Shown in pieces: positions 45,137 to 53,317 of a DNA stretch of 64,000 nucleotides. Location of the stretch: the NCBI RefSeq assembly GCF_017304635.1, contig NZ_JAFKMA010000001.1:992001-1056000 (forward strand). Direction: 5' to 3'. The first letter of the stretch is position 1; every line of letters begins with the position of its first letter. This DNA comes from Sphingomonas sp. Lineage in GTDB: Bacteria; Pseudomonadota; Alphaproteobacteria; Sphingomonadales; Sphingomonadaceae. The notes under the pieces were generated by a model. The model ran no database searches. It was not told where the DNA came from and saw only the letters and a list, made by a program, of their open reading frames with translations. Made by a program: the position numbers and the translations under genes.

Positions 45137-45513
45137 ACCTCGAAATGCCGCGCAATGTCGGGTGAAACGCCCGACAGCAATCCGCGCAGGCGCTGGGCGA
45201 AGTCGGCGGCATGTTCTCCCCGCTCGCGGCAGGCCATCGACCATCCGCCGAAATCGCGCACGGTGATGATGCGGTCAATCAGCACATCGAGTTCGCCGTG
45301 CCGCGGATCGACTTTCAGCCGCGCGACGAGCGCCTCGACCGCGCCGTCCTCACCCTCGATCGCCTGGACGAAGGTGTCGCCATCCGCGAACAGCAGCCCG
45401 CTGATCCCGTCGATACCATTGCGGACATAGGCGCCCTTCGCGATCGCCGCGCAATCGTCGGCCGCTAGCCCACTCGATGCCGTCGTGATGCTGCGATAGA
45501 CTAGCTGTCGCAT
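45133..45513 (-). CDS. BLUF-domain blue-light sensor
   Basis: A 126-residue stand-alone BLUF protein that binds FAD and responds to blue light. Photocycle residues are all present: Tyr6 in LVYRSI, Asn32 in RNGIDGISGLLF, Gln50 in DTFVQAIEG, and Trp91/Met93 in GGWSMACRE. A short C-terminal helical tail (about 100-126) is all that remains for output, so signalling is probably by protein-protein contact. It has a four-base convergent overlap with the TMEM175 gene and shares no promoter with it. Confidence 0.93.
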   Translation of the reverse strand: MRQLVYRSITTASSGLAADDCAAIAKGAYVRNGIDGISGLLFADGDTFVQAIEGEDGAVEALVARLKVDPRHGELDVLIDRIITVRDFGGWSMACRERGEHAADFAQRLRGLLSGVSPDIARHFEV

Positions 45514-45588
45514 GTTCCCCCCGGAAGGACAGAAGGGGAACGGTATCAGGCCGGTCCGGCCAAGTCCTTGCGCTCGATCAAGGTTCGC

Positions 45589-45945
45589 TCAATCGCGACG
45601 ACGGACGATCTCGCACCCGATCTGGGCGTCTGGATAGATGTCGGGCTTGGTCGAGCGGACCGTGACCGCGACGACGCGCGGGTCGGCGAGACACAGAACC
45701 GCGATTCGCTCGCACAGCACTTCCTGCAGCATGACGTGCCCGGCGGCGGCGATCGCGTGAATGCCCTCGCGCACGCGGTCGTAATCGACCACCGCTTCGA
45801 TCCGATCGGCCGGCATATCTGGATAGGCGCAGGTCATCGCCACCGACACCAGCACGCGCTGCGGCGCCTGCTCGTGCGCGTGGATGCCCAGCCCCATCGT
45901 CACCTCGAGCGCGTCGAGCCGGATCGTGTAGACCGCCTCAGCCAT
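45589..45945 (-). CDS. folB: Dihydroneopterin aldolase
   Basis: A 118-residue FolB: the YTIRLDALEVTMGLGIHAHEQ region with the conserved Glu and His, ADRIEAVVDYDRVREGI, and LQEVLCERIAVLCLADPRV followed by VRSTKPDIYPDAQIG. It cleaves dihydroneopterin in folate synthesis. The start overlaps the end of the SDR gene, and with folE further up it forms a folate/pterin operon of three genes. Confidence 0.92.
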   Translation of the reverse strand: MAEAVYTIRLDALEVTMGLGIHAHEQAPQRVLVSVAMTCAYPDMPADRIEAVVDYDRVREGIHAIAAAGHVMLQEVLCERIAVLCLADPRVVAVTVRSTKPDIYPDAQIGCEIVRRRD

Positions 45946-46711
45946 CGCGGCGGCCGGGGGTCGAGAACATCACGTCGCCGTCGCGCTTCAGGAAACGCTG
46001 GCCATTATCGACGAACAGCGTCTGCCCGGTGACAGCCGGGGTCGCGAGCAGATAGGTGACGGCCTGCGCGATCACCTCCGCGCCGACCGGACGGCGGAGC
46101 AGGTTCTCGCTTGCGACCGCGGCGAACTCCGCCTCGCTCTGGTCGCCGCTCGGCAGCGTCAGGCCGGGGGCGACCGCGTTGACGCGCACCCGGGGGGCGA
46201 GCGCCTGCGCCAGCATCGTCGTCGCGCCCTCCAGCGCGACCTTGGTCAGCGTGTAGCTGAAGAAATCGGGATTGAGGTTGTCGACCTTTTGATCGAGCAG
46301 GTTGACGACGGCGCCGTCGGTCAGATCGTCCTGCTGTGCCAGCGCACAGGCCAGTGCGACCGGAGCGGCGAGGTTTACGGGGGCGAGCTTCGCCAACAGC
46401 GTGGCGTCGAAAGCAGGCGGGCGGTCGAACTCGAACAAGGATGCGCTGTTGACGAGGCCGTCGATCGGTCCCCGCATCGCCTCGCGCGCCGCACGCAGGA
46501 TCACCGGCGGCGCGGCGGGATCGGCCAGGTCGCCGACCACCGTCGCGACGCGCTCCCCGCTCGGATCGAGTTCGCGCGCCAGCGCCGCCGCTTCGTCGTC
46601 ATGCGGCTGGTGGTGGTGGATCACGACGCGATGTCCGCCCTGCGCCAACGCGCGCACGATCGCCGCGCCGAGACGACGCCCGCCGCCCGTGACCAGAACG
46701 GTACGACTCAC
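45938..46711 (-). CDS. SDR oxidoreductase, FolM/pteridine reductase-like
   Basis: A 257-residue short-chain reductase. Its cofactor motif TGGGRRLGAAIVRAL has the TGxxxRxG form typical of pteridine reductases and FolM, followed by HHHQPHDD. Catalytic Tyr and Lys are in FFSYTLTKVALEG, and NSASLFEFDRP and GQTLFVDNGQRFL are common in the family. It sits between folE and folB with a GTGA overlap to folE, so it is probably a dihydrofolate or dihydromonapterin reductase. That would complement or replace FolA; no folA is visible here. The fold is certain, the substrate inferred. Confidence 0.8.
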   Translation of the reverse strand: MSRTVLVTGGGRRLGAAIVRALAQGGHRVVIHHHQPHDDEAAALARELDPSGERVATVVGDLADPAAPPVILRAAREAMRGPIDGLVNSASLFEFDRPPAFDATLLAKLAPVNLAAPVALACALAQQDDLTDGAVVNLLDQKVDNLNPDFFSYTLTKVALEGATTMLAQALAPRVRVNAVAPGLTLPSGDQSEAEFAAVASENLLRRPVGAEVIAQAVTYLLATPAVTGQTLFVDNGQRFLKRDGDVMFSTPGRRDG

Positions 46712-47340
46712 GCGCGCCCCTGCATGTCCATCAGCGCCAGCACCTCGCGGCGGCTGCGATCGTCGTCGCGGAACACGCCCATCATCCGGCTGGTCACCAT
46801 GCCGACGCCGGGCGTGCGCACGCCGCGCGCGGTCATACAGGCGTGCGTCGCCTCGATCACCACCGCGACGCCCTGCGGCTTCAAGTGATTCCAGATGCAA
46901 TCGGCGACCTCGGCGGTCAGACGCTCCTGCACCTGCAACCGCCGTGCGAAGCCGTGTAGCACGCGCGCCAGCTTGGAGATGCCGACGACATGGTCCTTGG
47001 GCAGGTACGCGATGTGCGCGTGGCCGATGATCGGCGCCATGTGATGCTCGCAATGCGACTGGAACGGAATGTCCTTCAGCAGCACGATGTCGTCATAGCC
47101 GCCGACTTCCTCGAACACCCGCGCCAGGTGCCGCGCGGGATCGTCGTCGTATCCCGCGCAATATTCCTTCCACGCCCGCGCGACGCGGAGCGGAGTATCG
47201 AGCAACCCCTCCCGCCCCGGATCGTCTCCCGCCCAGCGAATCAATGTCTTGACCGCTTCCGCCACCTCGGCCGGCACGGGGATTTTGGGAGCCGACGCTA
47301 CCAGGTCGCCATCGTTCAGGTCGTCGTCGTGATCGTGCAT
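46708..47340 (-). CDS. folE: GTP cyclohydrolase I
   Basis: FolE opens and recyclises GTP to dihydroneopterin triphosphate, the first step of folate synthesis. The 210-residue protein has the zinc site SHCEHHMAPIIGHAHIAYLP, GISKLARVLHGFARRLQVQERL, and CMTARGVRTPGVGMVTS with the second zinc cysteine. The start is the ATG 47340-47338; the open frame extends further upstream without any family match. It is first of folE, SDR, folB. Confidence 0.94.
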   Translation of the reverse strand: MHDHDDDLNDGDLVASAPKIPVPAEVAEAVKTLIRWAGDDPGREGLLDTPLRVARAWKEYCAGYDDDPARHLARVFEEVGGYDDIVLLKDIPFQSHCEHHMAPIIGHAHIAYLPKDHVVGISKLARVLHGFARRLQVQERLTAEVADCIWNHLKPQGVAVVIEATHACMTARGVRTPGVGMVTSRMMGVFRDDDRSRREVLALMDMQGRA

Positions 47341-47471
47341 CGCGGATGGTCGCCTTCGCTCGGGATCGGGTGACGCTACGGCAAGGCCGATCGCATCACG
47401 GGAAAGGGGTAACCACTGTTCCCTTTCGGCAACAGAAGCGTGTCCCTGCAACTTTCGGTACGTGTAGCCCA

Positions 47472-47501
47472 TTGACGGCGCAAGTTTAAGCCTCGTAAGT
47501 T
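47472..47501 (+). promoter_or_regulatory. Possible promoter of the TonB-dependent receptor gene
   Basis: TTGACG (47472-47477) and TAAGTT (47496-47501) are separated by 18 bases, 71 bases ahead of the receptor ATG. The 232-base gap between folE and the receptor must hold two divergent promoters. The match is weak at the -10 element and no Fur-box-like palindrome was found. Confidence 0.25.
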
Positions 47502-47572
47502 TGGAATGTTGGGTATGATCCACAGCGCCATCCGGCAAAAAGATCGGGGCGTCGTCCAGAGGGGATGTCATC

Positions 47573-50530
47573 ATGAAGAAGTTCGAGCTGCTTGCTGCAT
47601 CGGCCATCGCGATGCTGGCCGCGACCCCAGCGCTGGCGCAGACCGCCCCGCAGGATGCGCCGGCGACCACCGCCACCACCACGCCGCAGGATACGAGCAC
47701 ACCCGACGACATCGTCATCACCGCCCAGCGCCAGTCGGAAACGCTGCAATCGGTGCCGATCGCGGTGTCGGCGTTCAGCGCCGCCAACCTGGCGCAGCAG
47801 CAGATCAAGACGACCAGCGACCTGCAACTGTCGCTGCCCAACGTGACCTTCACCAAGTCGAACTTCACCTCGTCGTCGTCGTTCAACATCCGCGGCATCG
47901 GCGACCTGTGCGTCGGCGTGACCTGCGACGCGGCGACCGCGATCCACGTCAACGACGTGCCGGTGATCGGCTCGCCGATCTTCCAGAACGAATATTTCGA
48001 CGTCGAGCGGATCGAAGTCCTGCGCGGGCCGCAGGGCACGCTGTTCGGCCGCAACGCGACCGGCGGCGTCATCAACTTCATCACTGCCAAGCCCGACCTC
48101 ACCGGCATCCATGCCGCGGGCGAGGCCGAATACGGCAATTACAAGAGCATTCGCGTCAAGGGTATGCTCAACATCCCGCTCGGCGACGTGTTCGGCGTGC
48201 GCATCGCGGGCTATTATCTCAACCGCGACGGCTTCACCCACAACCTGTTCACGAACACCAATATCGACGGCCGCAACCAATACGACATCCGCGCCTCGAT
48301 CCGCTTCCAGCCGTCGTCGAGCACGACGCTCGACATTGTCGGCCATTATTTCCACGAGAATGACGACCGCTCGCGCGTGCAGAAGCAACTCTGCCATCGC
48401 GATCCGACCGGCATACTTGGCTGCCTGCCCGACCGTCTGGCGAACGAGCAGGTGAATGGCGACTCGACGCTGGCCGCGGTGCTGACGTCGAAGGAGTTCT
48501 TCATCGCTCGCGGCATTCCAGGCGCGCTGGCCCTGGGCAGCGTCTATCCGACGGACGGCGACGTCTATTCGGGCTTCACCAACCCGCCGGGTCTGCGCAC
48601 CGTCAACATCGACTCGCTGCCGACCTTCAAAACGAATGAGAAGCAGATCCTCGCCACCCTCAGCCAGGATTTCGGCCCCAAGTTCAACCTCAAGCTGGAC
48701 GGCGGCTATACCGAGGGCGGCACCGATTCGTCGGTCGACTACAATATCGGCATCGAACGCTCGCTCGCCGGCAACTCCGGGTTGAATACGCTAGCCTTCC
48801 TGGCCGCCGGTGGCGGTGGCGCCGGGCTCGCCGCCATCCTCGGCCCTGTCGCGGCCAAGCTCATCCCCAACGGCCCGAACGGCAACGTCTGCCAGTCGCT
48901 GGCCGAACCGACTGGCACCGGCGTCTATGGCGGCCACGCGGTCTGCGCGCCGACCAGCCTCGATTTCGATCGCTCGACGGCCTATGGAAGCCAGTACTTC
49001 GCGGAAGGCATCTTCAGCTCGAAGCTTGACGGTCCGTTCAACTTCCTGGTGGGCGCGGGTTATCTTAACTACACCGTCCGCGACAACAGCTACTATGTCA
49101 ATTCGTTCGCGCTGGACTATGCGTCGGGTATCCTGGGTTCGCTGTCGACCAGCAGTCCGTCGTATCTGGCGACGCCATTCTATCGCAACGATTCCGAATA
49201 TTATCGGCTCAAGAGCTACGGTCTGTTCGGCGAAGCCTATCTGAACCTCGCGAGCAACCTGAAGTTGACCGCCGGCCTGCGCTACAACCACGACGCGAAG
49301 CATATCGAGGCGCGCACGACCTTCGCGAACTGCCCGGTTCCGATCGGCACGGCCAACGCCTACAATGCTGCCAACTTCGCATGCTTCGATGCCGACGGGA
49401 ATGCGGCGAACGGCAACCAGCCGCTGGCGATCAACGATGTCAGCTTCGGCCGCCTGACCGGTCGCGCCGTGCTCGACTGGCAGATCACCTCGCGCAACCT
49501 GCTCTATGCTTCGTACTCGCGCGGGTACAAGTCCGGCGGCATCAACCCGCCGATCTCGCCGACCTTGGCGATCGTGCCGACCACGTTCGGTCCCGAGACG
49601 GTGAACGCGTTCGAGGTCGGGTCGAAGAACACCTTCCTCGACGGGCAGCTCCGGCTGAACCTGACGGCGTTCTATTATCAGTACAAGTCGTTGCAGCTCA
49701 GCCGCATCGTCGCGCGCACCTCGGTCAACGACAATGTCGACGCCGACATTTACGGCCTCGAAGCGGAAGCGGTGATCCGGCCGATCCCGGCGCTGACTAT
49801 CAACCTCAACGCCAGCTATCTCCACACCAAGATCGCCACGGACAAGTTCCTCGGCAATCCGCAGGATCCGTCGGGCGGACGCGCGGACGCCGTCATCATC
49901 AAGGACATCAGCAACGGTTCGAACTGCGCGGTCGTTTCGAATGCGGGCAGCGCTGCTGTGTCCAACGGCTTCGTCAACGCCGCGAACGCGGCCATCAACG
50001 CCGGCGTGTTCAAGGCGCAGGGCTTCGGCGGCGGGTCGGGACTTCAGGGTACCACCGCGATCCCCGGCACGAACACGACCGGCGCTTTCAGCGTCTGCGC
50101 CATTCTCGCCGGCTTCCAGGCCGCGACGGCGTCGCCGGTCACCGTTCTACAATCGGGCGTGGCGGTGAATGTCCGCGGCAACGAGTTGCCGCAGTCGCCG
50201 CACGCCAAGTTCTCGGCCGGCGTGCAATATGTCGCCAAATTCGACGACTGGAACCTGACGCCGCGCGTCGACCTGTCGTATACCGGCGGCTATTACGGCA
50301 GCGTGTTCAACGGCAACATCAGTCGGATTCAGGGCTATGCCGTCGTCAACGCGCAGATCCAGCTGAACGCGCCGAGCGACAAGTTCTACCTTCGCGGGTT
50401 CATCCAGAACCTGACCAACAACAACGCGATCACCGGCCTGTACGTGACCGACCAGTCGTCGGGTCTGTTCACCAACGCGTTTACGCTGGAGCCGCGCCGC
50501 TACGGCATCGCGGCTGGGTTCAAGTTCTGA
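47573..50530 (+). CDS. TonB-dependent outer-membrane receptor
   Basis: A 985-residue receptor: signal peptide (KKFELLAASAIAMLAATPALAQ), TonB box DDIVITAQR (about 43-51), a plug domain (about 55-180) with VERIEVLRGPQGTLFGRNATGG, and a beta-barrel ending in the typical aromatic C-terminus (RRYGIAAGFKF). Asn/Ser-rich external loops with several cysteines occur in the barrel, and the plug has an unusual pair in GDLCVGVTCDAAT. This receptor type is highly expanded in sphingomonads; the substrate (iron chelate, glycan or aromatic) cannot be assigned. No TonB, ExbBD or transporter gene is next to it. A strong terminator follows. Confidence 0.92.
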   Translation: MKKFELLAASAIAMLAATPALAQTAPQDAPATTATTTPQDTSTPDDIVITAQRQSETLQSVPIAVSAFSAANLAQQQIKTTSDLQLSLPNVTFTKSNFTSSSSFNIRGIGDLCVGVTCDAATAIHVNDVPVIGSPIFQNEYFDVERIEVLRGPQGTLFGRNATGGVINFITAKPDLTGIHAAGEAEYGNYKSIRVKGMLNIPLGDVFGVRIAGYYLNRDGFTHNLFTNTNIDGRNQYDIRASIRFQPSSSTTLDIVGHYFHENDDRSRVQKQLCHRDPTGILGCLPDRLANEQVNGDSTLAAVLTSKEFFIARGIPGALALGSVYPTDGDVYSGFTNPPGLRTVNIDSLPTFKTNEKQILATLSQDFGPKFNLKLDGGYTEGGTDSSVDYNIGIERSLAGNSGLNTLAFLAAGGGGAGLAAILGPVAAKLIPNGPNGNVCQSLAEPTGTGVYGGHAVCAPTSLDFDRSTAYGSQYFAEGIFSSKLDGPFNFLVGAGYLNYTVRDNSYYVNSFALDYASGILGSLSTSSPSYLATPFYRNDSEYYRLKSYGLFGEAYLNLASNLKLTAGLRYNHDAKHIEARTTFANCPVPIGTANAYNAANFACFDADGNAANGNQPLAINDVSFGRLTGRAVLDWQITSRNLLYASYSRGYKSGGINPPISPTLAIVPTTFGPETVNAFEVGSKNTFLDGQLRLNLTAFYYQYKSLQLSRIVARTSVNDNVDADIYGLEAEAVIRPIPALTINLNASYLHTKIATDKFLGNPQDPSGGRADAVIIKDISNGSNCAVVSNAGSAAVSNGFVNAANAAINAGVFKAQGFGGGSGLQGTTAIPGTNTTGAFSVCAILAGFQAATASPVTVLQSGVAVNVRGNELPQSPHAKFSAGVQYVAKFDDWNLTPRVDLSYTGGYYGSVFNGNISRIQGYAVVNAQIQLNAPSDKFYLRGFIQNLTNNNAITGLYVTDQSSGLFTNAFTLEPRRYGIAAGFKF

Positions 50531-50639
50531 TGCGGGCGGCCTCGGCTAGCATGAGCTAGCCGGGGACTCGCCGCGTCGAGCGGTGAGGTCGCATAGCCAC
50601 CTCGTCCGACGGCGGCGCGAAAATATCGACTTCACCAAA

Positions 50640-50663
50640 CCCCGGCCTCACCGCCGGGGTTTT
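50640..50663. terminator. Bidirectional Rho-independent terminator
   Basis: The stem CCCCGGC (50640-50646) / GCCGGGG (50653-50659) with a 6-base loop is flanked by AAA on the left and TTTT on the right. It can therefore stop the TonB receptor transcript on the plus strand and the fghA transcript on the minus strand, whose stop is at 50666. The stem-plus-T-run structure is seen directly. Confidence 0.75.
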
Positions 50664-50665
50664 CG

Positions 50666-51523
50666 TCAGCGCAGCCGCTCGGCGTGCCAGCGGAGGTGAT
50701 CGGCGATGAAGCTGGCGATGAAATAATAGCCGTGGTCGTATCCCGGCTGCATGCGCAGCGTCAGGTCGATCCCCGCCGCACGGCAGGCGTCGGCCAGCAA
50801 TTCCGGCTTCAACTGCTCGGTCAAAAAGGCGTCGGCGTCGCCCTGATCGACCAGAATGCTGCGCACCCGTGCGCCGTCCTCGATCAGCGCGCAGGCGTCG
50901 TACGCGCGCCACATCGCTCGATCGGGCCCAAGATACCCGCCCAGCGCCTTCTCGCCCCACGGACAGCGCATCGGCGCGACGATCGGCGCGAACACCGACA
51001 CGCTGGCGAACCGGCCGGGATCGCGTAGTGCCATCGTCAGCGCGCCGTGGCCGCCCATCGAATGGCCCATGATACCCTGCCGCGCCATATCCGCTTGCGG
51101 GAACCACGCGGCGATCAGCGCCGGCAACTCGTCTTCGAGATACGACCGCATCCGAAAATTCGCCGCCCACGGCGCTTCGGTCGCATCGAGATAGAAGCCC
51201 GCGCCCTGCCCGAAATCGTAGGCGGGATCGTCGGGCACACCCTCGCCGCGCGGGCTGGTATCGGGCGCGATCAGCATCACGCCGAGCTCCGCCGCGACGC
51301 GCTGGGCGCCGGCTTTGGTGATGAAATTCTGCTCGGTGCAGGTCAGCCCGGCAAGGAACCACAGGACCGGAAACGGCCCCTCCCCCGGCGGCACGAACAC
51401 GCCGAAATTCATCGGCGTGCCCGTCATGGCCGCGGCGTGACGATAGACGCCCTGCACGCCGCCGAAGCATCGTTGCTCCGACAGCGTCTCGACCGCCACC
51501 GTCACCGCCGCGTCCGTCGTCAC
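50666..51523 (-). CDS. fghA: S-formylglutathione hydrolase
   Basis: A 285-residue esterase D-type serine hydrolase that releases formate and glutathione in formaldehyde detoxification. FLAGLTCTEQNFITKAGAQRVA, APDTSPRGEG, the nucleophile elbow GIMGHSMGGHGALTMAL and PGYDHGYYFIASFIADH with the catalytic histidine are all present. The GTG start (51523-51521) overlaps the VOC gene stop as GTGA. The usual partner, glutathione-dependent formaldehyde dehydrogenase, is not in the window. Confidence 0.93.
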   Translation of the reverse strand: MTTDAAVTVAVETLSEQRCFGGVQGVYRHAAAMTGTPMNFGVFVPPGEGPFPVLWFLAGLTCTEQNFITKAGAQRVAAELGVMLIAPDTSPRGEGVPDDPAYDFGQGAGFYLDATEAPWAANFRMRSYLEDELPALIAAWFPQADMARQGIMGHSMGGHGALTMALRDPGRFASVSVFAPIVAPMRCPWGEKALGGYLGPDRAMWRAYDACALIEDGARVRSILVDQGDADAFLTEQLKPELLADACRAAGIDLTLRMQPGYDHGYYFIASFIADHLRWHAERLR

Positions 51524-51900
51524 GCCGACATGCGGTGCAGCGCGCACAATTTATTGCCGTCCGGATCGCGTAGATAGGCGAGATACAGGGTCATCGTCGC
51601 GCCGTTGCGCACGCCCGGCGGATCCTCGATCGCGGTGCCGCCGTGCGCGATCCCGGCCTCGTGCCAGGCATCGGCCTGTTCGGGGCTCATCGCGAAGCCG
51701 ATCGTGCTGCCGTTGCCGTGCGTCGCGGCCTCACCGTCGATCGGCTTGGTCACCAGGAACAGGCTGCCGTTGTGCGCGTAGATCAACCGGCCCTTGTCGT
51801 CCTTCACCCCTGGCTTGCCGCCCATCGCGGCGAAGGTCGCGTCGTAGAATTGCTTGCTGCGATCGATGTCGTTCGATCCGACCATCATATGGCTGTACAT
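51520..51900 (-). CDS. VOC family (glyoxalase/bleomycin-resistance-like) protein
   Basis: A 126-residue vicinal-oxygen-chelate protein with two beta-alpha-beta-beta-beta units: MVGSNDIDRSKQFYDATFAAMG at the N-terminus and MTLYLAYLRDPDGNKLCALH at the C-terminus. Members of this group are often annotated as glyoxalase-like; the reaction is unknown. Its position immediately before fghA and translational overlap suggest a role with glutathione conjugates or formaldehyde. Confidence 0.85.
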   Translation of the reverse strand: MYSHMMVGSNDIDRSKQFYDATFAAMGGKPGVKDDKGRLIYAHNGSLFLVTKPIDGEAATHGNGSTIGFAMSPEQADAWHEAGIAHGGTAIEDPPGVRNGATMTLYLAYLRDPDGNKLCALHRMSA

Positions 51901-51991
51901 CGGCGTCTCCCTCTTCGTGGTGCCGAAAGCGCTATGCGGGCAACCTTCGGCGCAATCAAACGCTGATACGCCCGGACGAAGGAGAGCGACG

Positions 51992-52195
51992 ATGAGCGAT
52001 CTGAAGAAGGGCGACGACGTGACCTGGCAATCGCACGGCGGCACCGCCCACGGCACGGTCGAGAAGAAGCAGACCAGCGACACCAAGATCAAGGGCCACC
52101 AGGTCCGCGCCTCAAAAGATGATCCGCAATACATCGTAAGGAGTGACAATGGCGGAAAGGCAGCGCACAAGAGGGGCGCGCTGACCAAGGCGTAA
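51992..52195 (+). CDS. DUF2945 (hypervirulence-associated TUDOR-like) protein
   Basis: A 67-residue small basic protein: KKGDDVTWQSHGGTAHGTVEKKQ followed by IKGHQVRASKDDPQYIVRSDN and KAAHKRGALTKA. The fold is a small SH3/TUDOR-like barrel; function is unknown. A GGAGAG Shine-Dalgarno precedes the ATG. It is 44 bases upstream of the SWIB gene on the same strand, suggesting co-expression of two chromatin-reminiscent small proteins. Confidence 0.85.
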   Translation: MSDLKKGDDVTWQSHGGTAHGTVEKKQTSDTKIKGHQVRASKDDPQYIVRSDNGGKAAHKRGALTKA

Positions 52196-52239
52196 CGAGT
52201 CCACGGCCGCAAAGGCCGATACGAACAGGAAGGAATGCA

Positions 52240-52500
52240 ATGGCAACTGCACCCAAGACCGGCGGCATCCATGCCCCCGTCACCCCCTCGCCCGAGCTGG
52301 CCGCCGTCGTCGGCAGTGAGAAGCTCCCGCGCAGCCAGGTGATCAGCAAGGTGTGGGACCACATCAAGAAGAACAATCTGCAGAACCCGCAGAACAAGCG
52401 CGAGATCCTGGCCGACGACAAGCTGAAGAAGGTGTTCGGCACCGACAAGGTGACGATGTTCGAAATGAACAAGCACATCGCCAAGCACGTCAAGGCGTAA
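52240..52500 (+). CDS. Stand-alone SWIB/MDM2 domain protein
   Basis: An 86-residue protein consisting almost entirely of a SWIB domain: YPLT-like MHAPVTPSPELAAVVGSEKLPR is reduced here to IHAPVTPSPELAAVVG, followed by SQVISKVWDHIKKNNLQNP, KREILADDKLKKVFG and FEMNKHIAKHVKA. In eukaryotes SWIB occurs in chromatin remodelling complexes; in chlamydiae it is fused to topoisomerase or free. The bacterial role is not known. A GGAAGGA Shine-Dalgarno precedes the ATG, and a hairpin terminator follows. Confidence 0.92.
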   Translation: MATAPKTGGIHAPVTPSPELAAVVGSEKLPRSQVISKVWDHIKKNNLQNPQNKREILADDKLKKVFGTDKVTMFEMNKHIAKHVKA

Positions 52501-52516
52501 CGTTTCTTATTATGCG

Positions 52517-52552
52517 ACGGGGCGGCCGTGAGAAATCGCGGTTGCCCCGTTT
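52517..52552 (+). terminator. Probable terminator after the SWIB gene
   Basis: ACGGGGC (52517-52523) pairs with GCCCCGT (52544-52550), with a partial inner pairing CCG/CGG, and is followed by TT. It lies 16 bases after the SWIB stop. The T run is short. It marks the change to the lower-GC block on the right. Confidence 0.5.
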
Positions 52553-52606
52553 ATGTTAAGCGAAGTCACGAAGCGATATACGTCCAATGGTTATATCGGA
52601 AGACCT

Positions 52607-53317
52607 CTATGTCTTCCGCACCTCGCACATCGGTTTCTGAACCCTAATCTGGAGACTGGTACTCAATCCATCGGGAAGCAATCGATGCAGGATTTTGAGT
52701 AAACCGACGATTACAACCGAACCCATGGAATAAGCTGGTTCAGCATGATCGTAAAAAACGTCGACGCCAAAACCGCTAAACCATCGCATTAAGCTTCGAC
52801 GATCGTTCATGCGATAAAACGCTGGAAAGACGTCATGCTCTTTGCGCCAAGGCTGGACGCGACGCAGCACCGCGGTGTGAAAAGCTTGAGGTATCAAGCG
52901 TGCCGCCATCGCGGGGTAGCCCCATTTATTCGGCGTGCGCGCAAAAATGATACCCCCTGGACGCAGGACGCGCGACAACTCAGCGGCGAACGATTGAGGA
53001 TATTCGACATGCTCAAACGTCACGTCGCTTACAATTAAGTCGAACAGATCATCGTCGAAAGGCAAGCGCGCATCGTCTAGAATGACCTGATAATCTGAAC
53101 ATGGATGGGTTTGCACGACCGGGTCGACGTCGACAGCCCAAACCTTCCCAAGATCGCGGAGATCACGAAGCGGTCGGATTTCAGGGCTTTGCTCCCAAAA
53201 GGAGCCCGCGCCGGCTCCTATATCCATGATGTTTAGCCTGCTTTTGCCAGCAACGGCGTCGCGTATTCGTTGATAGAACACGACGGTACTATTAGGCCTC
53301 GCTCGCCCGTTCGACAT
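52607..53317 (-). CDS. Class I SAM-dependent methyltransferase, in low-GC block
   Basis: A 236-residue methyltransferase: motif I IMDIGAGAGSFW, acidic residue in VWAVDVDPVV, DARLPFDDDLFDLIVSDVTFEHVEYP (motifs post-I to II) and LRPGGIIFARTPNKWGYP. Such enzymes near glycan genes often methylate sugars. Its start (ATG 53317) lies 85 bases inside the preceding FkbM gene in another frame, an unusually long overlap; a later start at 53226 would remove part of the SAM fold. Codon use is clearly more AT-rich than in neighbouring genes, which suggests acquisition. Confidence 0.82.
   Translation of the reverse strand: MSNGRARPNSTVVFYQRIRDAVAGKSRLNIMDIGAGAGSFWEQSPEIRPLRDLRDLGKVWAVDVDPVVQTHPCSDYQVILDDARLPFDDDLFDLIVSDVTFEHVEYPQSFAAELSRVLRPGGIIFARTPNKWGYPAMAARLIPQAFHTAVLRRVQPWRKEHDVFPAFYRMNDRRSLMRWFSGFGVDVFYDHAEPAYSMGSVVIVGLLKILHRLLPDGLSTSLQIRVQKPMCEVRKT

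Noticed and set aside
47341-48138. Upstream extension of the folE frame on the minus strand
   Set aside because: The extra residues lie opposite the TonB receptor and its promoter region and match nothing in FolE, which begins naturally at the ATG 47340.
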